DNA of 64,000 nucleotides from Pseudozyma flocculosa PF-1 (Eukaryota; Basidiomycota; Ustilaginomycetes; Ustilaginales; Ustilaginaceae), in the NCBI RefSeq assembly GCF_000417875.1, contig NW_006920894.1, positions 290,417-354,416 on the forward strand. The letters are read 5' to 3'. A model generated the notes under the pieces. It was not told the origin of the DNA, searched no databases, and saw only the letters and a list, made by a program, of their open reading frames with translations. Position 1 is the stretch's first letter. Each line of letters begins with the position of its first letter. This document shows positions 55,000-64,000 of this stretch, one piece after another. A program made the translations under genes and the position numbers.

Positions 55000-56886
55000 C
55001 TAAGCCGCCTGGGGGACCTCGGCCTTGCCGCGATTCCTGAGCCTCTTTAACAGCTCCCTGTTGCCACCTTTGCCGACCTTCTTGACGCCCATGCCATGGC
55101 GCGGCGTCCAGCTGCCCAACGAGTCGTCGGCGTAGAAGTCCATGGGGTAGTCGCCGTTGAGGAGCATGTCCTTCTGCTGCGGCTGCAGCTTCAACGAGCC
55201 GTCGCGCGCCGGCTGGCGACTGAGTCCGAGTCCGTCGACGTCCTCCTGCCACCCCTTGACGCGGCCGACGCTGACGGCCGCCTCGTAGGGCGAGAGGAGG
55301 GGCTTGGGGAACGCCGATCCCCAGTCTATCGAGAGACGCGGACACGACGACTGGATGTAGACCGAGAGGTGGCCGCCGAACAGCGAGAGCTTCTGCGGAG
55401 ATAGCTCCGAAAGCAGGATGGGCACGAATGGAATGGGCGGGCTGTGCGCCGACAGCGACGAGGTGAGCGAGTCGAGCACCCGCAGCGAGCCCTGACGCCC
55501 CAGCGTACCCAGAACCACGCCCCATCCCGTCGCCTTGGTGGGGGCGACCGCCTTGTCGTCACGCTGAGGCTCGTCGACCGGTTGTGGCCGCGTGATCAAA
55601 TGCTCGGTCCCCTGCGATGGCGGCGGCGGCGGCGGAGAAACAGTCTCCTCGGGACGCAGTTCCATGTCTCCGACGCTGGCCTGGGCAGTGCGGACGGCCT
55701 CGGCGCGCATCTTGCGCATCTCGGCGTGGTCGTAGAGCTCGCGCACGAAACGCTTCGTGTACGGGTCGTACCGGAACGCCGGGATGCGCGGGTTGCCAAT
55801 CATGATCGACTCGAGGTGGAAGCGGCCGTCGCCGATGTAGATGATGGCATCGACGTCGGTGTCGCTCAGCTTGGGCGACGTGCAGCCCAGGATCTCGCCC
55901 GGACTGAGCGGCTTTACCTGCGGCACCGTGATGCGGTAGCTGCCCGAGTGCCAGCCAAGTGGGCTAGATTCGGCGGCGGGCGAATCAGCAGATGGAGCAG
56001 AGGAGGAGCCGTCGGGCCCGGCGGTGATTCGTAGTCGATCTGGAAGGGGTCCCGAGCTGACGGACCCGTCCGCGTGTCGGTGCTGCTCGGCTTCGAGAGC
56101 CTCCCGTAGACCGTGGATGGCGTTGATGAATTGGACCGTGCCGACGAGTACGAGATGCGTGGGCGCCGTGCCGGGCGTAAGGCTACCGGCACTCGCGTTG
56201 CCATCCTCGTCCTCCAGGCCGACCTGGATCTGAGGCTTGGCGCCGCCGTCCTCGTCGCCCTCCTGACTGCCGCCGAGGATCCTCTGCCTGAACAGAGCCT
56301 TCTGGTCCGGAAAGTTGGCCCTGACGGTGGCGGCCAGGTGCGCCGGGTCAATCGAGATCTCGACAAAGACGTAGAGCGTCTTGATCTTTGTCTGGTCGAC
56401 GGGGATGAGGCAGCTGTGGCCGTAGTGGACGAGCATGTCGCAGCCGAGCGCCATGGCCGTGTAGTCGTCGACGCAGCAGGCGCCGTAGGTCACATCGCCC
56501 ATGATGACGGTGGTGGCGTCGGTGAACCTCTCGATGATGTCGGCGATACCCGTCGCCCACAGCGTCAAGCCCTCGGGCATCTGGAGCGCCACACAGGTCG
56601 AGCCGTTCTTGCGGATATGGTGGATCGTCTTGTGGATCTCGAAGCTGTAGTTGGCCGGAAGGATGGCGGCGATGGCGGCGTTGAGCGAGACATCCTCGAG
56701 GATTGACTGCGGCACCGCATTGGCTAGCCGCGGCGTCGAGGGGCCTGCCACCGAAGAGGCAGAGGTCGAGACGTTGCCGCTACTGGCGCCGGCACTGCCA
56801 CCGGCCCCGTTCCCATTCCCGTTGCCTGCGCCGAAGCGCTTGCGAGGGTTCTCAGCGGTCGCCGGTCCAGAAGCAGCGTCGACCAT
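55000..56886 (-). CDS. DPH1: Diphthamide synthesis subunit Dph1
   Basis: Dph1 forms with Dph2 the radical enzyme that transfers the 3-amino-3-carboxypropyl group of S-adenosylmethionine to a histidine of elongation factor 2, the first step of diphthamide. The intronless frame gives 628 residues, longer than yeast Dph1 (425) owing to a Gly/Ser-rich N-terminus, an insertion near 215-330 and a Pro-rich one near 420. Conserved sequence: [54 protein letters not shown] and [20 protein letters not shown]. Cysteines in positions fitting the iron-sulfur ligands lie in [16 protein letters not shown] and [28 protein letters not shown] separates Dph1 from Dph2. Confidence 0.94.
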   Translation of the reverse strand: MVDAASGPATAENPRKRFGAGNGNGNGAGGSAGASSGNVSTSASSVAGPSTPRLANAVPQSILEDVSLNAAIAAILPANYSFEIHKTIHHIRKNGSTCVALQMPEGLTLWATGIADIIERFTDATTVIMGDVTYGACCVDDYTAMALGCDMLVHYGHSCLIPVDQTKIKTLYVFVEISIDPAHLAATVRANFPDQKALFRQRILGGSQEGDEDGGAKPQIQVGLEDEDGNASAGSLTPGTAPTHLVLVGTVQFINAIHGLREALEAEQHRHADGSVSSGPLPDRLRITAGPDGSSSAPSADSPAAESSPLGWHSGSYRITVPQVKPLSPGEILGCTSPKLSDTDVDAIIYIGDGRFHLESIMIGNPRIPAFRYDPYTKRFVRELYDHAEMRKMRAEAVRTAQASVGDMELRPEETVSPPPPPPSQGTEHLITRPQPVDEPQRDDKAVAPTKATGWGVVLGTLGRQGSLRVLDSLTSSLSAHSPPIPFVPILLSELSPQKLSLFGGHLSVYIQSSCPRLSIDWGSAFPKPLLSPYEAAVSVGRVKGWQEDVDGLGLSRQPARDGSLKLQPQQKDMLLNGDYPMDFYADDSLGSWTPRHGMGVKKVGKGGNRELLKRLRNRGKAEVPQAA

Positions 56887-57367
56887 ATCGGATTGTGTAA
56901 AGGCTGCGAGACCTTGTCAAAGGTGGGTGAGGATGATGCAGGGGGGAGGGGTAGATGTGAGGGAGCTGTGAGAAGGAGCCGGCTTGACCTCAAAACTTCG
57001 AGCCAGAAAAAAATGGCCAGGGTCCCGGCTCCTCCACGCCGCTCGGCCTGGCCCGCCACGCACGCTGGCAGGCCAGCCGCCCCCATCAGGGGGCTGATAT
57101 CTCCTCAGGCACGCAGCGCAGGTGCTCGTCGCTCCCCAGCCGCGATTGACATCCGTAACAGGCCAGCATGCTACGATTACAGCGGTCGTGGATGGTCGGG
57201 CTATGAGGTGAGGGGCTGACCGGTGCTGCAATTGTGCGTCAGCCTGTTCTTCGGCCATCTGCGCAGAAGGGGTCGCAGAGGAGCATGAGTGTGGCGTCGC
57301 GTTCAGCCTTGTCCTCTTCCAGGAGCCATCGTGCCCTGCCAAATGAAACGTTGATGGCTTGATCTGC
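56887..57367. promoter_or_regulatory. DPH1 promoter and KRE6 3' flank
   Basis: A 481-bp spacer between two minus-strand genes. GGCCTGGCCC at 57045-57054 and GGCAGGCCAGCC at 57067-57078 are copies of the recurrent upstream element, about 160-190 bp before the DPH1 start. No gene is seen. Confidence 0.55.
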
Positions 57368-59396
57368 TCACCGATGGGCATCTCGAGGGAACACGGCGAG
57401 GTCAGAGTCGGTGTAGATGTCCATGTGGTCCTGAATGTACCGCGCAGTCGGGTGGTCGGGCGGATCGCACGTAATGCGGTCCGGCCGGCCGTCTCGTTGG
57501 TAGACGCGCACGTAGTCGACCCTCAGCGTCGCAGGAAAGCGCAGCTTGTCCCACTCCAGCGCATTCCAGCCGGGGCTCAGGCCGAGATTGATGACCAGCG
57601 CGAGCGGCTCCACTGGAATGAGCCGCTGGCCGACCTCGACGTCGGCTCGAGGACCAATCGCCTTGCCCGTGACGGTCCAGGTCGGCTTGCCGTCGACGTA
57701 CCATGTGACGTGACCCGACCCGTCCCCGAGCCAGTCGGGCTCGAAGTCTATGGCGAATGTGGTGGCTCTCCCTCCATCGTGCTCAAAGGCGTCGTTCGGC
57801 ACCGGAGTCAGCCCAGAGATCGACTCTTGAAACGGACCGCCGGGCCATGGGTTGAATGTGGTTGAGTTCTGGTGGAGGACCGTGGTGGGAGCCGACTGCG
57901 TCCAGTTGTAGTCGGCATCGAAGGGGCCCAGCTGGAAAGACTGAGATGCGGTGCCGATGCCGCCAGTGCTCAGCACCTCGACGATGTCGAGCTCCGGGGC
58001 GCTGCGTCCGACATGAATGGTCGGACCGGGATGGTCCTCATCGGGGCAGGTGCAGGCCGGCGTCCTCATTCCGTCCAGATGGCTCAAGGGGACGCCTGTC
58101 TTGGTCAATCGTTCCAGATTGGCCGGCGGCCCTGTCTTGTTGAGCCACGTCTGATTAGGCAGTATGCCGACATCGCAGCTGCTGTACGAGTACGGCCTGG
58201 GGGCGCCGGGCGATGGACGTCGACGACACTCCGTCAGCGACATCGGCCGCCATCAATCGCTGAGCAAATACAGGGAGACCGAGCTGTCTCTCACCACATG
58301 CCGTGCGTTGAGCCCAGGTAGCCTGGCCTTCCCAGGTTGCCCATGGTCCATATGGCAGGCCACAGGCCGCTCATGAATCGGCTACCGGGGAGGATGACCG
58401 ACACTTTTATGGACACGAGGATGGAGCGGGCATGGTCAGCCTGCGGATCCTCGTCAATTTTAGGTGGTGGGCGGAGCGTGACGCTTGGAGGCGGAGGCCT
58501 ACCTTCGATGTAGCCGCCTTGGAAGCAGAATTTGTTCCACGACTGCAGCATGCCGGAGCGAAAGTTGCGGCCGCGGGTCGCGTGCTCCTCTAGGGCTATG
58601 TTGAGGAAGCCCCTGCTCGTGTTGACCGCTTCGGGCGTGTACCACTCGTAGTCCTCGGTACTTTGCGACGCCAGAGCAAGGGTAAGTGCCACGTGTGAGC
58701 GTCCCGGATGCTTGAATCGACGAGCACGAGCCAGGAATGAGGCTCACCCTGCGTAATGGAGATCGACGGCCTCCCAGAAGGGATCGTCGCCGGGCCAGAA
58801 CGTCCTCCCCTCCGTTTCGAACTCGTCGGAAAAGACCAGATGGAAGGAAGAGCGATCCGCCAGCGGCTTTGTCCACGTCCGGGCCTCGATGGGCGTCTTG
58901 GGGTCGATGAGACGCATGATGTTGGGAATGTCGGCGATCTGGCCCGTCCCGTTGGCGCCGATCAGGCTCCTCGTGCCAATATCGCGGACCACTGCGAGCG
59001 GATAGCCTGTGATCGACAGCGACAATACGAATCGAAAGTTTTATAGCGAGGGCGGCCGAAGATCGAGCGCAAGGGCGGCGAGGAGAGTTGCGCGATGCGT
59101 GGTCACTCACTGACGAAAATCAGGATCAGCGAGACCGTGAGGAGGACGAGCGTGCCGATGTTGATGATGCACCGCCTTGAAAGGGCGGAGAACTTGCGAT
59201 TAGGAGCGTCGCTAGTGACTCCGTCAAGGTCGTCTTCGTCGTCGTCGCCAGTCTCGAAGAGCCAGTCCTCGAGATAGCTGTGCTCCGATATACCCCAGAG
59301 GCTCTGCAGGTCAGCGGCTGCACTACCCGCTTTGCCAGAGGACCTGGGCTGCGAGGCATCGACAGTCTCTCGGGCTTCTCGAGGCTGGTCAAGCAT
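57368..59396 (-). CDS. Kre6/Skn1-family beta-glucan synthesis protein (GH16-like)
   Basis: This type II membrane protein is needed for cell-wall beta-1,6-glucan. Minus-strand exons 59396-59111, 59006-58748, 58660-58503, 58403-58295 and 58196-57368 give 546 residues. The cytoplasmic tail is short (about 75 residues, acidic) and the membrane segment is CIINIGTLVLLTVSLILIFV (about 76-95). The lumenal part matches the SKN1/KRE6 family: ANGTGQIADIPNIMRLIDP, FSDEFETEGRTFWPGDDPFW, DYEWYTPEA, FRSGMLQSWNKFCFQGGYIE and LPGSRFMSGLWPAIWTMGNL, then PYSYSSCDVG. The GH16-type catalytic pattern is present as PELDIVEV. Yeast Kre6 is 720 residues with a longer tail, and an acceptor-like CTACAG just upstream of the ATG leaves room for a further 5' exon I could not identify. 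Confidence 0.9.
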
Positions 59397-60161
59397 ATCG
59401 AAGGCCGCTCTGATGCTGTAGGGTCAAGAGCTCGGGTGCGAGCGAAGAGGGCGACGTGCCGAAGGGGGATTGACTGGATCGAGCGGCTTTTATCTTGAGA
59501 GGCCGGGCCATACCAGCTCAAAGTGGACAGTGGGCAGCCCCTTGAACCGTTGCAGAGCCGCTTTTCGCCACCGGCAGGAGGAGCAGCATCGCCGAGCCTG
59601 CCCATCAGCGGACTGCGCCCCTTCGGAAGAAAGCCGGTTGCCATGTGGGAAGCGTCCGGCCCCCTGCACTGTCCTCAAACGCCCTCTGAGCCGACCTATT
59701 CTTGTGAGCCCATCCATCGCTGGGGCACCCCGCCGAGGGGTGATTCGGAACTATCGAGGCAGTCATGTCGGAGGCTGCCGGTGACTGCGAATGCAGACGT
59801 GAGTGCGATCATCTCTTCACTGAAGTCGTCCCCCGTGGCAGTCCCAGAACTCCGTCGGCGTGACCGGCAGGGCCGAGGAGAGGACGCGGCTGCAGCGGCT
59901 CACTGCCCCCTCTTCGGATCGACCCGCACCCCTAGCATTGTCGCGGGTAGCCCACGCCTTTGCTGCTCTGCGGGCGAAGGCGAAGGTCCGTCTCGGCAAG
60001 TCCGACGGGCCGTTCGGCTTCATCCGAAGCACGCGGTGCGGGTAGAGTCGCTCCCACATCGAGTCGAAAAGCGATCGGGACGATGCATTGCGTACAAGTA
60101 CAGGGACAGGTCGGCGAGACGCCGGAGACGTCAAGACAAGGCGCGGCGGACGCATGGGCGG
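59397..60161. other. Upstream region of KRE6-like gene
   Basis: This 765-bp spacer lies between the KRE6-like start and the stop of the next minus-strand gene. An in-frame TGA lies 30-33 bases upstream of the chosen ATG, with an acceptor-like TACAG just after it. A minus frame at 59817-60155 has no protein character. An unfound 5' exon may hide here. Confidence 0.45.
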
Positions 60162-60971
60162 TCAGTGGTTTCTCGCTCGCTTGAGTGCCGGGGGCTCTGG
60201 GAGTTCGGCCTCGTCATAGCGCTGCCTTGCTGGATCGCCCTCGGCGTGTGTCGCATCTGCCTCGTCTTGATAGCGTGCCGGACGCTCGAAGTCGGCCGAA
60301 GGCGGCCTCGGCCGCTTGTAAGTGCCGCCAAACCCTGGCGCGGGCGGTGACTGCGCCGATCCGGCTCGGTACTCCTGACGTTCCGAGGGTCCGTGGTCAT
60401 AGCCGTAGGCCTGTGGGCGAGTCTCGTAGGGCTCTGCCTTTGTCGGAGACGCGTAGAGCCGGCGTGGGTCCCGAGCAGGCATGGCAGGCGGAGGGGGTGG
60501 GTGGTACGCAGCGGCGTCCGCGGCCCTCTGTGCCTGCTTTGCGGCGATGGCATCGAGGAGAAAGCTGGGATTCGAAGCAGCAGCAGGCAGGTCAGAGAAT
60601 GACCGGCTGTATGTTGCAACGCAAAGGAATCGATCTGCTTCGCACTCACATGATCTCGTCGCGGAGCTTCTGCTGCTTCTTCGAGGCGCGGCTGATGTTG
60701 GCCTTGAACTCGGCTTGCTCCTGCGTGGCAGCGAAAGACCGCACGCAGCACGATCGAGTGCAGACCGTCAGCGACAGTACATCGCCGGAGGCATCACGCA
60801 GTGCAGTCCCTCCGTCTGCGCAAACCATGAGGTAGCGTGGCGCGAGGCACTCACCGTCGTCACTCTGTCAAACTTGTCCTTGCACCTGAGGTAGTGCACC
60901 TTGTAGTCGGTGTTGGGATTGGTGCCTCGCGACGACTGCGGCTTGCTGGACTGCATAGACGCGTCGGCCAT
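60162..60971 (-). CDS. Small coiled-coil protein, INO80 subunit F/TFPT-like
   Basis: Three minus-strand exons, 60971-60855, 60720-60650 and 60564-60162, give 196 residues. Residues about 20-75 form one predicted helix: TDYKVHYLRCKDKFDRV, then FKANISRASKKQQKLRDEI and FLLDAIAAKQAQ across the joins. This length, the KDKFDRV-type start and the FLLD end resemble the helical domain of INO80 complex subunit F (TFPT), which sits on chromatin-remodelling complexes; the resemblance is from memory and moderate. The rest is Pro/Tyr/Arg-rich and disordered, ending LPEPPALKRARNH with a basic tail suitable for nuclear import. The introns have GTGAGT donors and CAG acceptors and keep the frame. It is head-to-head with TRM2, 396 bp away. 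Gene reality is good; its function is tentative. Confidence 0.72.
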
Positions 60972-61367
60972 GATGGACGCGGTGATCTTGCCCGTCGATT
61001 GACGGAGCCCGAGATGTTCTGACGTGCGCTTGATGGTCGCGTGAAGGAGGGTGGGGAACGAGCAAGGATGGGGCGGGACGGGTGCTGGCTCGTCGAGCTT
61101 GGCCGGGGCCTGCCAGAGAGGCGGAGGCGGCGGAGGCGGCGTGTGGAGCACCACGGCCAAAGCCAAGCAGCCAAGAATCGGGGCGGGATGGGCCAGCCCC
61201 GATGGCCGAACTTTTTTTCCCTTCTCGTTGCAGCCCCACATATCGGTGGCCAGGGTTGCTTCTTCCCGTGCCTCTCCTGCACCAACACCACCACCTCCTC
61301 CTCCCTCTCTGCGACAAACTTCCCGCCTGAGCAACCAGCGGCTACCCCAGAACTAGCCCGACAGTCG
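60972..61367. promoter_or_regulatory. Divergent promoter region, INO80F-like / TRM2
   Basis: A 396-bp head-to-head region with a T8 run near 61211-61218 and several GGAGGCGG units near 61120-61140. Sequence before TRM2 is C/A-rich, like a leader. No gene is seen. Confidence 0.5.
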
Positions 61368-63341
61368 ATGCTGAGGGCCTGCTGCGCTAGCGTCCGATCC
61401 ACCAAGTCCGCGATCCCGCAGCTCCTATCCCGCCTTCCGCAGATTCCATCACCTGGGCTTCTGCCGGTTCGCAGCATGTCCGCCTCGTCTTCACCCTCGC
61501 TCCCGCCGGCAAAGCGCGCTCGGTCGAAGTCGCCCGTCCACGAAGAAGCAGATGCCGGGCCAGCTGGTCTCGTCTCTCAGGCCGGCGACGCTGCCGCTGC
61601 TGGTCCGTCCACCAATGCCAACGGCTCCGCGCGCGCAAAGGACGATGGCGGAGCCGACAAGCAGCACCGGAAGGAAGAGGCTAGGCGCGCTCGCAACAAG
61701 CGGAAAGACTATCAGAGGACCCTCTCAAAGAGCGGAAGGGAGCCGATCGAGTTTGACATTGAAGAGCTCCTTGGCCGCCGGAAGGTGACCGACATCCTGT
61801 CAGAGGGCCGCGAATTTGAGAGCAAGTTCCCGCGCGACCAGGAGGTCGAGCTGGTCATTGAGCGGCTCAACTCGCACGGAGACGGTCTGGCCAAGAACGT
61901 GGACGGAGACTGGGTCATCGCCGTGCCGAACACGCTGCCGGGAGAGCGAGTCGTGGCGCAGGTCACATCCAACGAGCGGATGTGGTCGCGGGCAAAGCTG
62001 GTAAAGATCATCGAGGGCAACTCGGAAAAGCGCCGGGATGACCTGGTCGGCTGCAAGTACTTTGGGAGCTGCGGAGGCTGCCAGTACCAGATGCTGACGT
62101 ACGAGGAGCAGCTGCGCATCAAGCAAGGGGTGGTGGAGCGGGCGTTCAAGCACTACTCTGAGCTCGACCCGAGCCTGGTCCCCGAGGTGCTGCCGACCAT
62201 GCCGTCGCCCAAGCAGTACAACTACCGAACCAAGCTGACGCCGCACTTCAACCTCCCCTTCGAGCTGCGCCGCGGGAGGCATGGGCGGCACGGCGACGGC
62301 GTCAACGCCAAGGCGGCCGACCAGAAGTTTGACTTCCCGATCGGCTTCGACTCGATCGGCACCAAGCGGGTGATGGACATCGAAGAGTGCCCAATCGCCA
62401 CGGTCACCATCAACCGAGCTCTGCCGGTTGAAAAGCAGAGGGTCAAGGATACCATCCACACGTACAAGAACGGCGCCACGATTCTCTTGAGGGACTCGCT
62501 GAAGTCCTATGAATCAGTCGCCGAGGACACGCTGGTCCAGCTCGATGCCGGAGAGGGCATCGAGCCCGACACCGAGGTCGTCACCAACCACAAGGCCACG
62601 GTCAAGGAGCGGGTGTGGAAGACCAAGTTTGAGTCGCCCGCGGGCACCTTCTTCCAGAACAACCGCTCCATCCTGCCGTCGCTGCTCGACTACGTCCGGG
62701 AGCAGATCGTTGCGAGCCGCAGCCGCAACGGCGAGCCGGCCGAGGCGGTGGCGGCGCATAGCTACCTGGTCGATGCCTACTGCGGCTCTGGCCTCTTCAG
62801 TCTTTGTCTCGCATCGCTCTTCAAGGAGGTCTCGGGAGTCGAGATAAGCTCCGAGTCGATCAAGTACGCCAAGAAGAATGCCGACCTCAACGGCATCGCC
62901 AACGCCAAGTTCCTGGCGGGCAACGCCGAGGACATCTTCGGCCGCATCGACTACCCGCCGGAGCGGACGACGGTCATCATCGACCCTCCGCGACGCGGTT
63001 GCGACGAGGCCTTCATTGAGCAGCTGGTCAAGCTGGGACCCTCGGACATTGTCTATGTCTCGTGCAACGTTCACACGCAGGCACGAGACGTGGGGCAGCT
63101 GCTGCGCAAGGCGCCCGAGTATGAAATCCTGAGCGTTCGCGGGGCGGATCTCTTCCCACAGACGCAGTGAGTAGGCTCAGTCGTTGGCGGGGCGTCGGCG
63201 GGCTCGCATGTTTAGTCGCGAACGATCGAGTTGAGCTGACACCCGGTTGTTGCCCCTCCCCTTGTCCCTCGACACCGCCTTCCTCACAGTCACGTCGAGG
63301 GCGTCTGCGTGCTTCGAAAGAAGACGGCCGCGTCCGCCTGA
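61368..63341 (+). CDS. TRM2: tRNA (uracil-5)-methyltransferase Trm2
   Basis: Trm2 makes 5-methyluridine at position 54 of tRNA using S-adenosylmethionine. Exons 61368-63166 and 63290-63341 give 616 residues. A TRAM-like RNA-binding part (about 160-215) precedes the cysteine cluster CKYFGSCGGCQYQ. The methyltransferase part has SPAGTFFQNNRSILPSLLDY, the S-adenosylmethionine loop DAYCGSGLFSLCLAS, IIDPPRRGCDE and the catalytic YVSCNVHTQARDV. The tiny second exon supplies the usual ending, joined as FPQTHHVEGVCVLRKK. The first ATG adds 36 residues, beginning MLRACCASVRSTKSAIPQLL, without acidic residues, like a mitochondrial presequence. An in-frame ATG at 61476 starts MSASSSPSLPPAKRARSKSP with a basic, nuclear-type stretch. 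The two starts may give two destinations. Confidence 0.94.
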
Positions 63342-63679
63342 GCAACGCATCCCTGTTATCCAGCTCGACTCACTGTATCTTGAGATCTGTGTCAATCGAT
63401 CGTCTCTCTGCAGTGTGGTGTCCCACCATGGCCACTCGGGTGCCCTTCTTGTAGATCGGGCGGTGCGAATCGTGATCGCTGCGCCCGATGGTCTGTCGGT
63501 CCGCGAGCTTTGACTTGGCGGGTCAGCGAAGTGGAGTTTTCCTTCTGTCGGGATTTTTCCTTCGCGGCCGACGCTTCCTTCTGTCCAAACCTCCCTCACC
63601 ACCACCCCGGCACCCAATATACTAATCACCTCGCCGACTCGCCAGCCGCACCAGCTGGCTGCATCGATCAACCAGGGCC
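63342..63679. promoter_or_regulatory. TRM2 3' flank and promoter of the right-edge gene
   Basis: A 338-bp tandem spacer. CAATATACTAATCACC near 63615-63630 and the C/A-rich tail look leader-like. No gene is seen. Confidence 0.45.
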
Positions 63680-64000
63680 ATGCGGCCGATATTCAGTGCG
63701 CTGTTCGCACATTCTGCGCTTCTACAGGCTCTGCACGCTGCCGCTCGCCGCCCCGTGGCCAGAAGCAGCTTGGCACCGCCACATCTCCGCACCGCCCGCT
63801 CAGCGCCAAAGGATGCCGCAGGAGTCTCGACAACGAGCCTAGCCGCCGAGGAAGACCAAGGCTCACGCACGGTGGATCCATCATCGTCCTCTTCCTCGCC
63901 ATCATCGGAGCCCTCCTCATCTAATCAGACTGCCTCGGGCTCTGCCGGACAGGCATCGCAGACGTCGGCGACCTCTGAAGGAGGCTCGATCGTAAACAAG
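63680..64000 (+). CDS. Probable mitochondrial protein, N-terminal part (cut by window edge)
   Basis: The frame is open for 107 codons from the ATG at 63680 to the right edge. The first 45 residues (MRPIFSALFAHSALLQALHA, then AARRPVARSSLAPPHLRTAR) contain many Ala, Leu, Arg and Ser and no acidic residue, fitting an amphipathic mitochondrial targeting sequence. A Ser/Glu-rich disordered stretch with long Ser runs follows, ending at VNK at the edge. No domain is reached, so the family is unknown. Confidence 0.65.
   Translation, partial: MRPIFSALFAHSALLQALHAAARRPVARSSLAPPHLRTARSAPKDAAGVSTTSLAAEEDQGSRTVDPSSSSSSPSSEPSSSNQTASGSAGQASQTSATSEGGSIVNK

Overview
The window reads as a GC-rich fungal nuclear chromosome segment. 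Protein-coding genes are broken by short spliceosomal introns, mostly about 80-200 bp, with GTGAGT, GTGCGT or GTACGT donors. Both strands are used, and all recognisable proteins are eukaryotic. The set (a smut-like Rab8/Sec4, a LIM-LIM-C1-RhoGAP protein, a Boi-type SH3-SAM-PH protein, a fungal Bsd2, a Kre6/Skn1 glucan-synthesis protein and IRE1) together with the base composition fits a basidiomycete, most likely Ustilaginomycotina (smut relatives). I cannot name the species. I see no CRISPR, operon, phage, transposase or other mobile element. One assembly gap of 116 Ns lies at 1741-1856.

Layout, left to right. 1-469 (-): 5' part of an unrecognised gene running off the edge. 2305-3748 (+): YPT1/RAB1. 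4516-6354 (+): NSE4 of the SMC5/6 complex. 6963-11303 (-): LIM/C1/RhoGAP. 11304-14923: a 3.6-kb stretch with no credible gene, rich in simple repeats. 14924-18271 (-): Zn2Cys6 transcription factor with a cysteine-rich half. 19146-22785 (+): splicing factor SYF1. 22981-23087 (+): intron-containing tRNA-Lys(CTT). 25033-30812 (+): BOI-type polarity protein. 31080-32810 (-): JIP5. 33300-33946 (+): complex I MWFE/NDUFA1 subunit. 34374-36314 (-): BSD2. 37096-40342 (+): RINT1/TIP20. 40808-41923 (-): SEC4/RAB8. 43203-46525 (+): UTP6. 46705-48009 (-): ATP11. 48723-53057 (+): IRE1. 53566-54813 (+): RCL1. 55000-56886 (-): DPH1. 57368-59396 (-): KRE6/SKN1. 60162-60971 (-): small coiled-coil protein resembling INO80 subunit F/TFPT. 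61368-63341 (+): TRM2. 63680-64000 (+): start of a probable mitochondrial protein, cut by the edge.

The genes are ordinary cellular machinery and not one pathway cluster. Several themes recur. Vesicle traffic: YPT1, RINT1, SEC4, BSD2. Polarity and cell wall: RhoGAP, BOI, KRE6. ER stress: IRE1. Ribosome biogenesis and translation: JIP5, UTP6, RCL1, DPH1, TRM2, tRNA-Lys. Mitochondrial assembly: NDUFA1, ATP11. Many pairs are head-to-head or tail-to-tail.

I found no convincing new multi-gene system. The points most worth a second look are: a recurrent GGCCTGGCC/GGCCAGGCC element that crowds the upstream regions of many genes; a BOI splice donor that overlaps an in-frame stop and so could switch the C-terminus; two in-frame starts in TRM2 that would add or omit a mitochondrial presequence; the metal-binding-like cysteine pattern of the Zn2Cys6 factor; an upstream in-frame ATG giving SEC4 a long extension; and the large repeat-rich region upstream of the RhoGAP gene. 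Exon borders below were placed by hand from splice signals, reading-frame continuity and family similarity, and every multi-exon model closes in frame.
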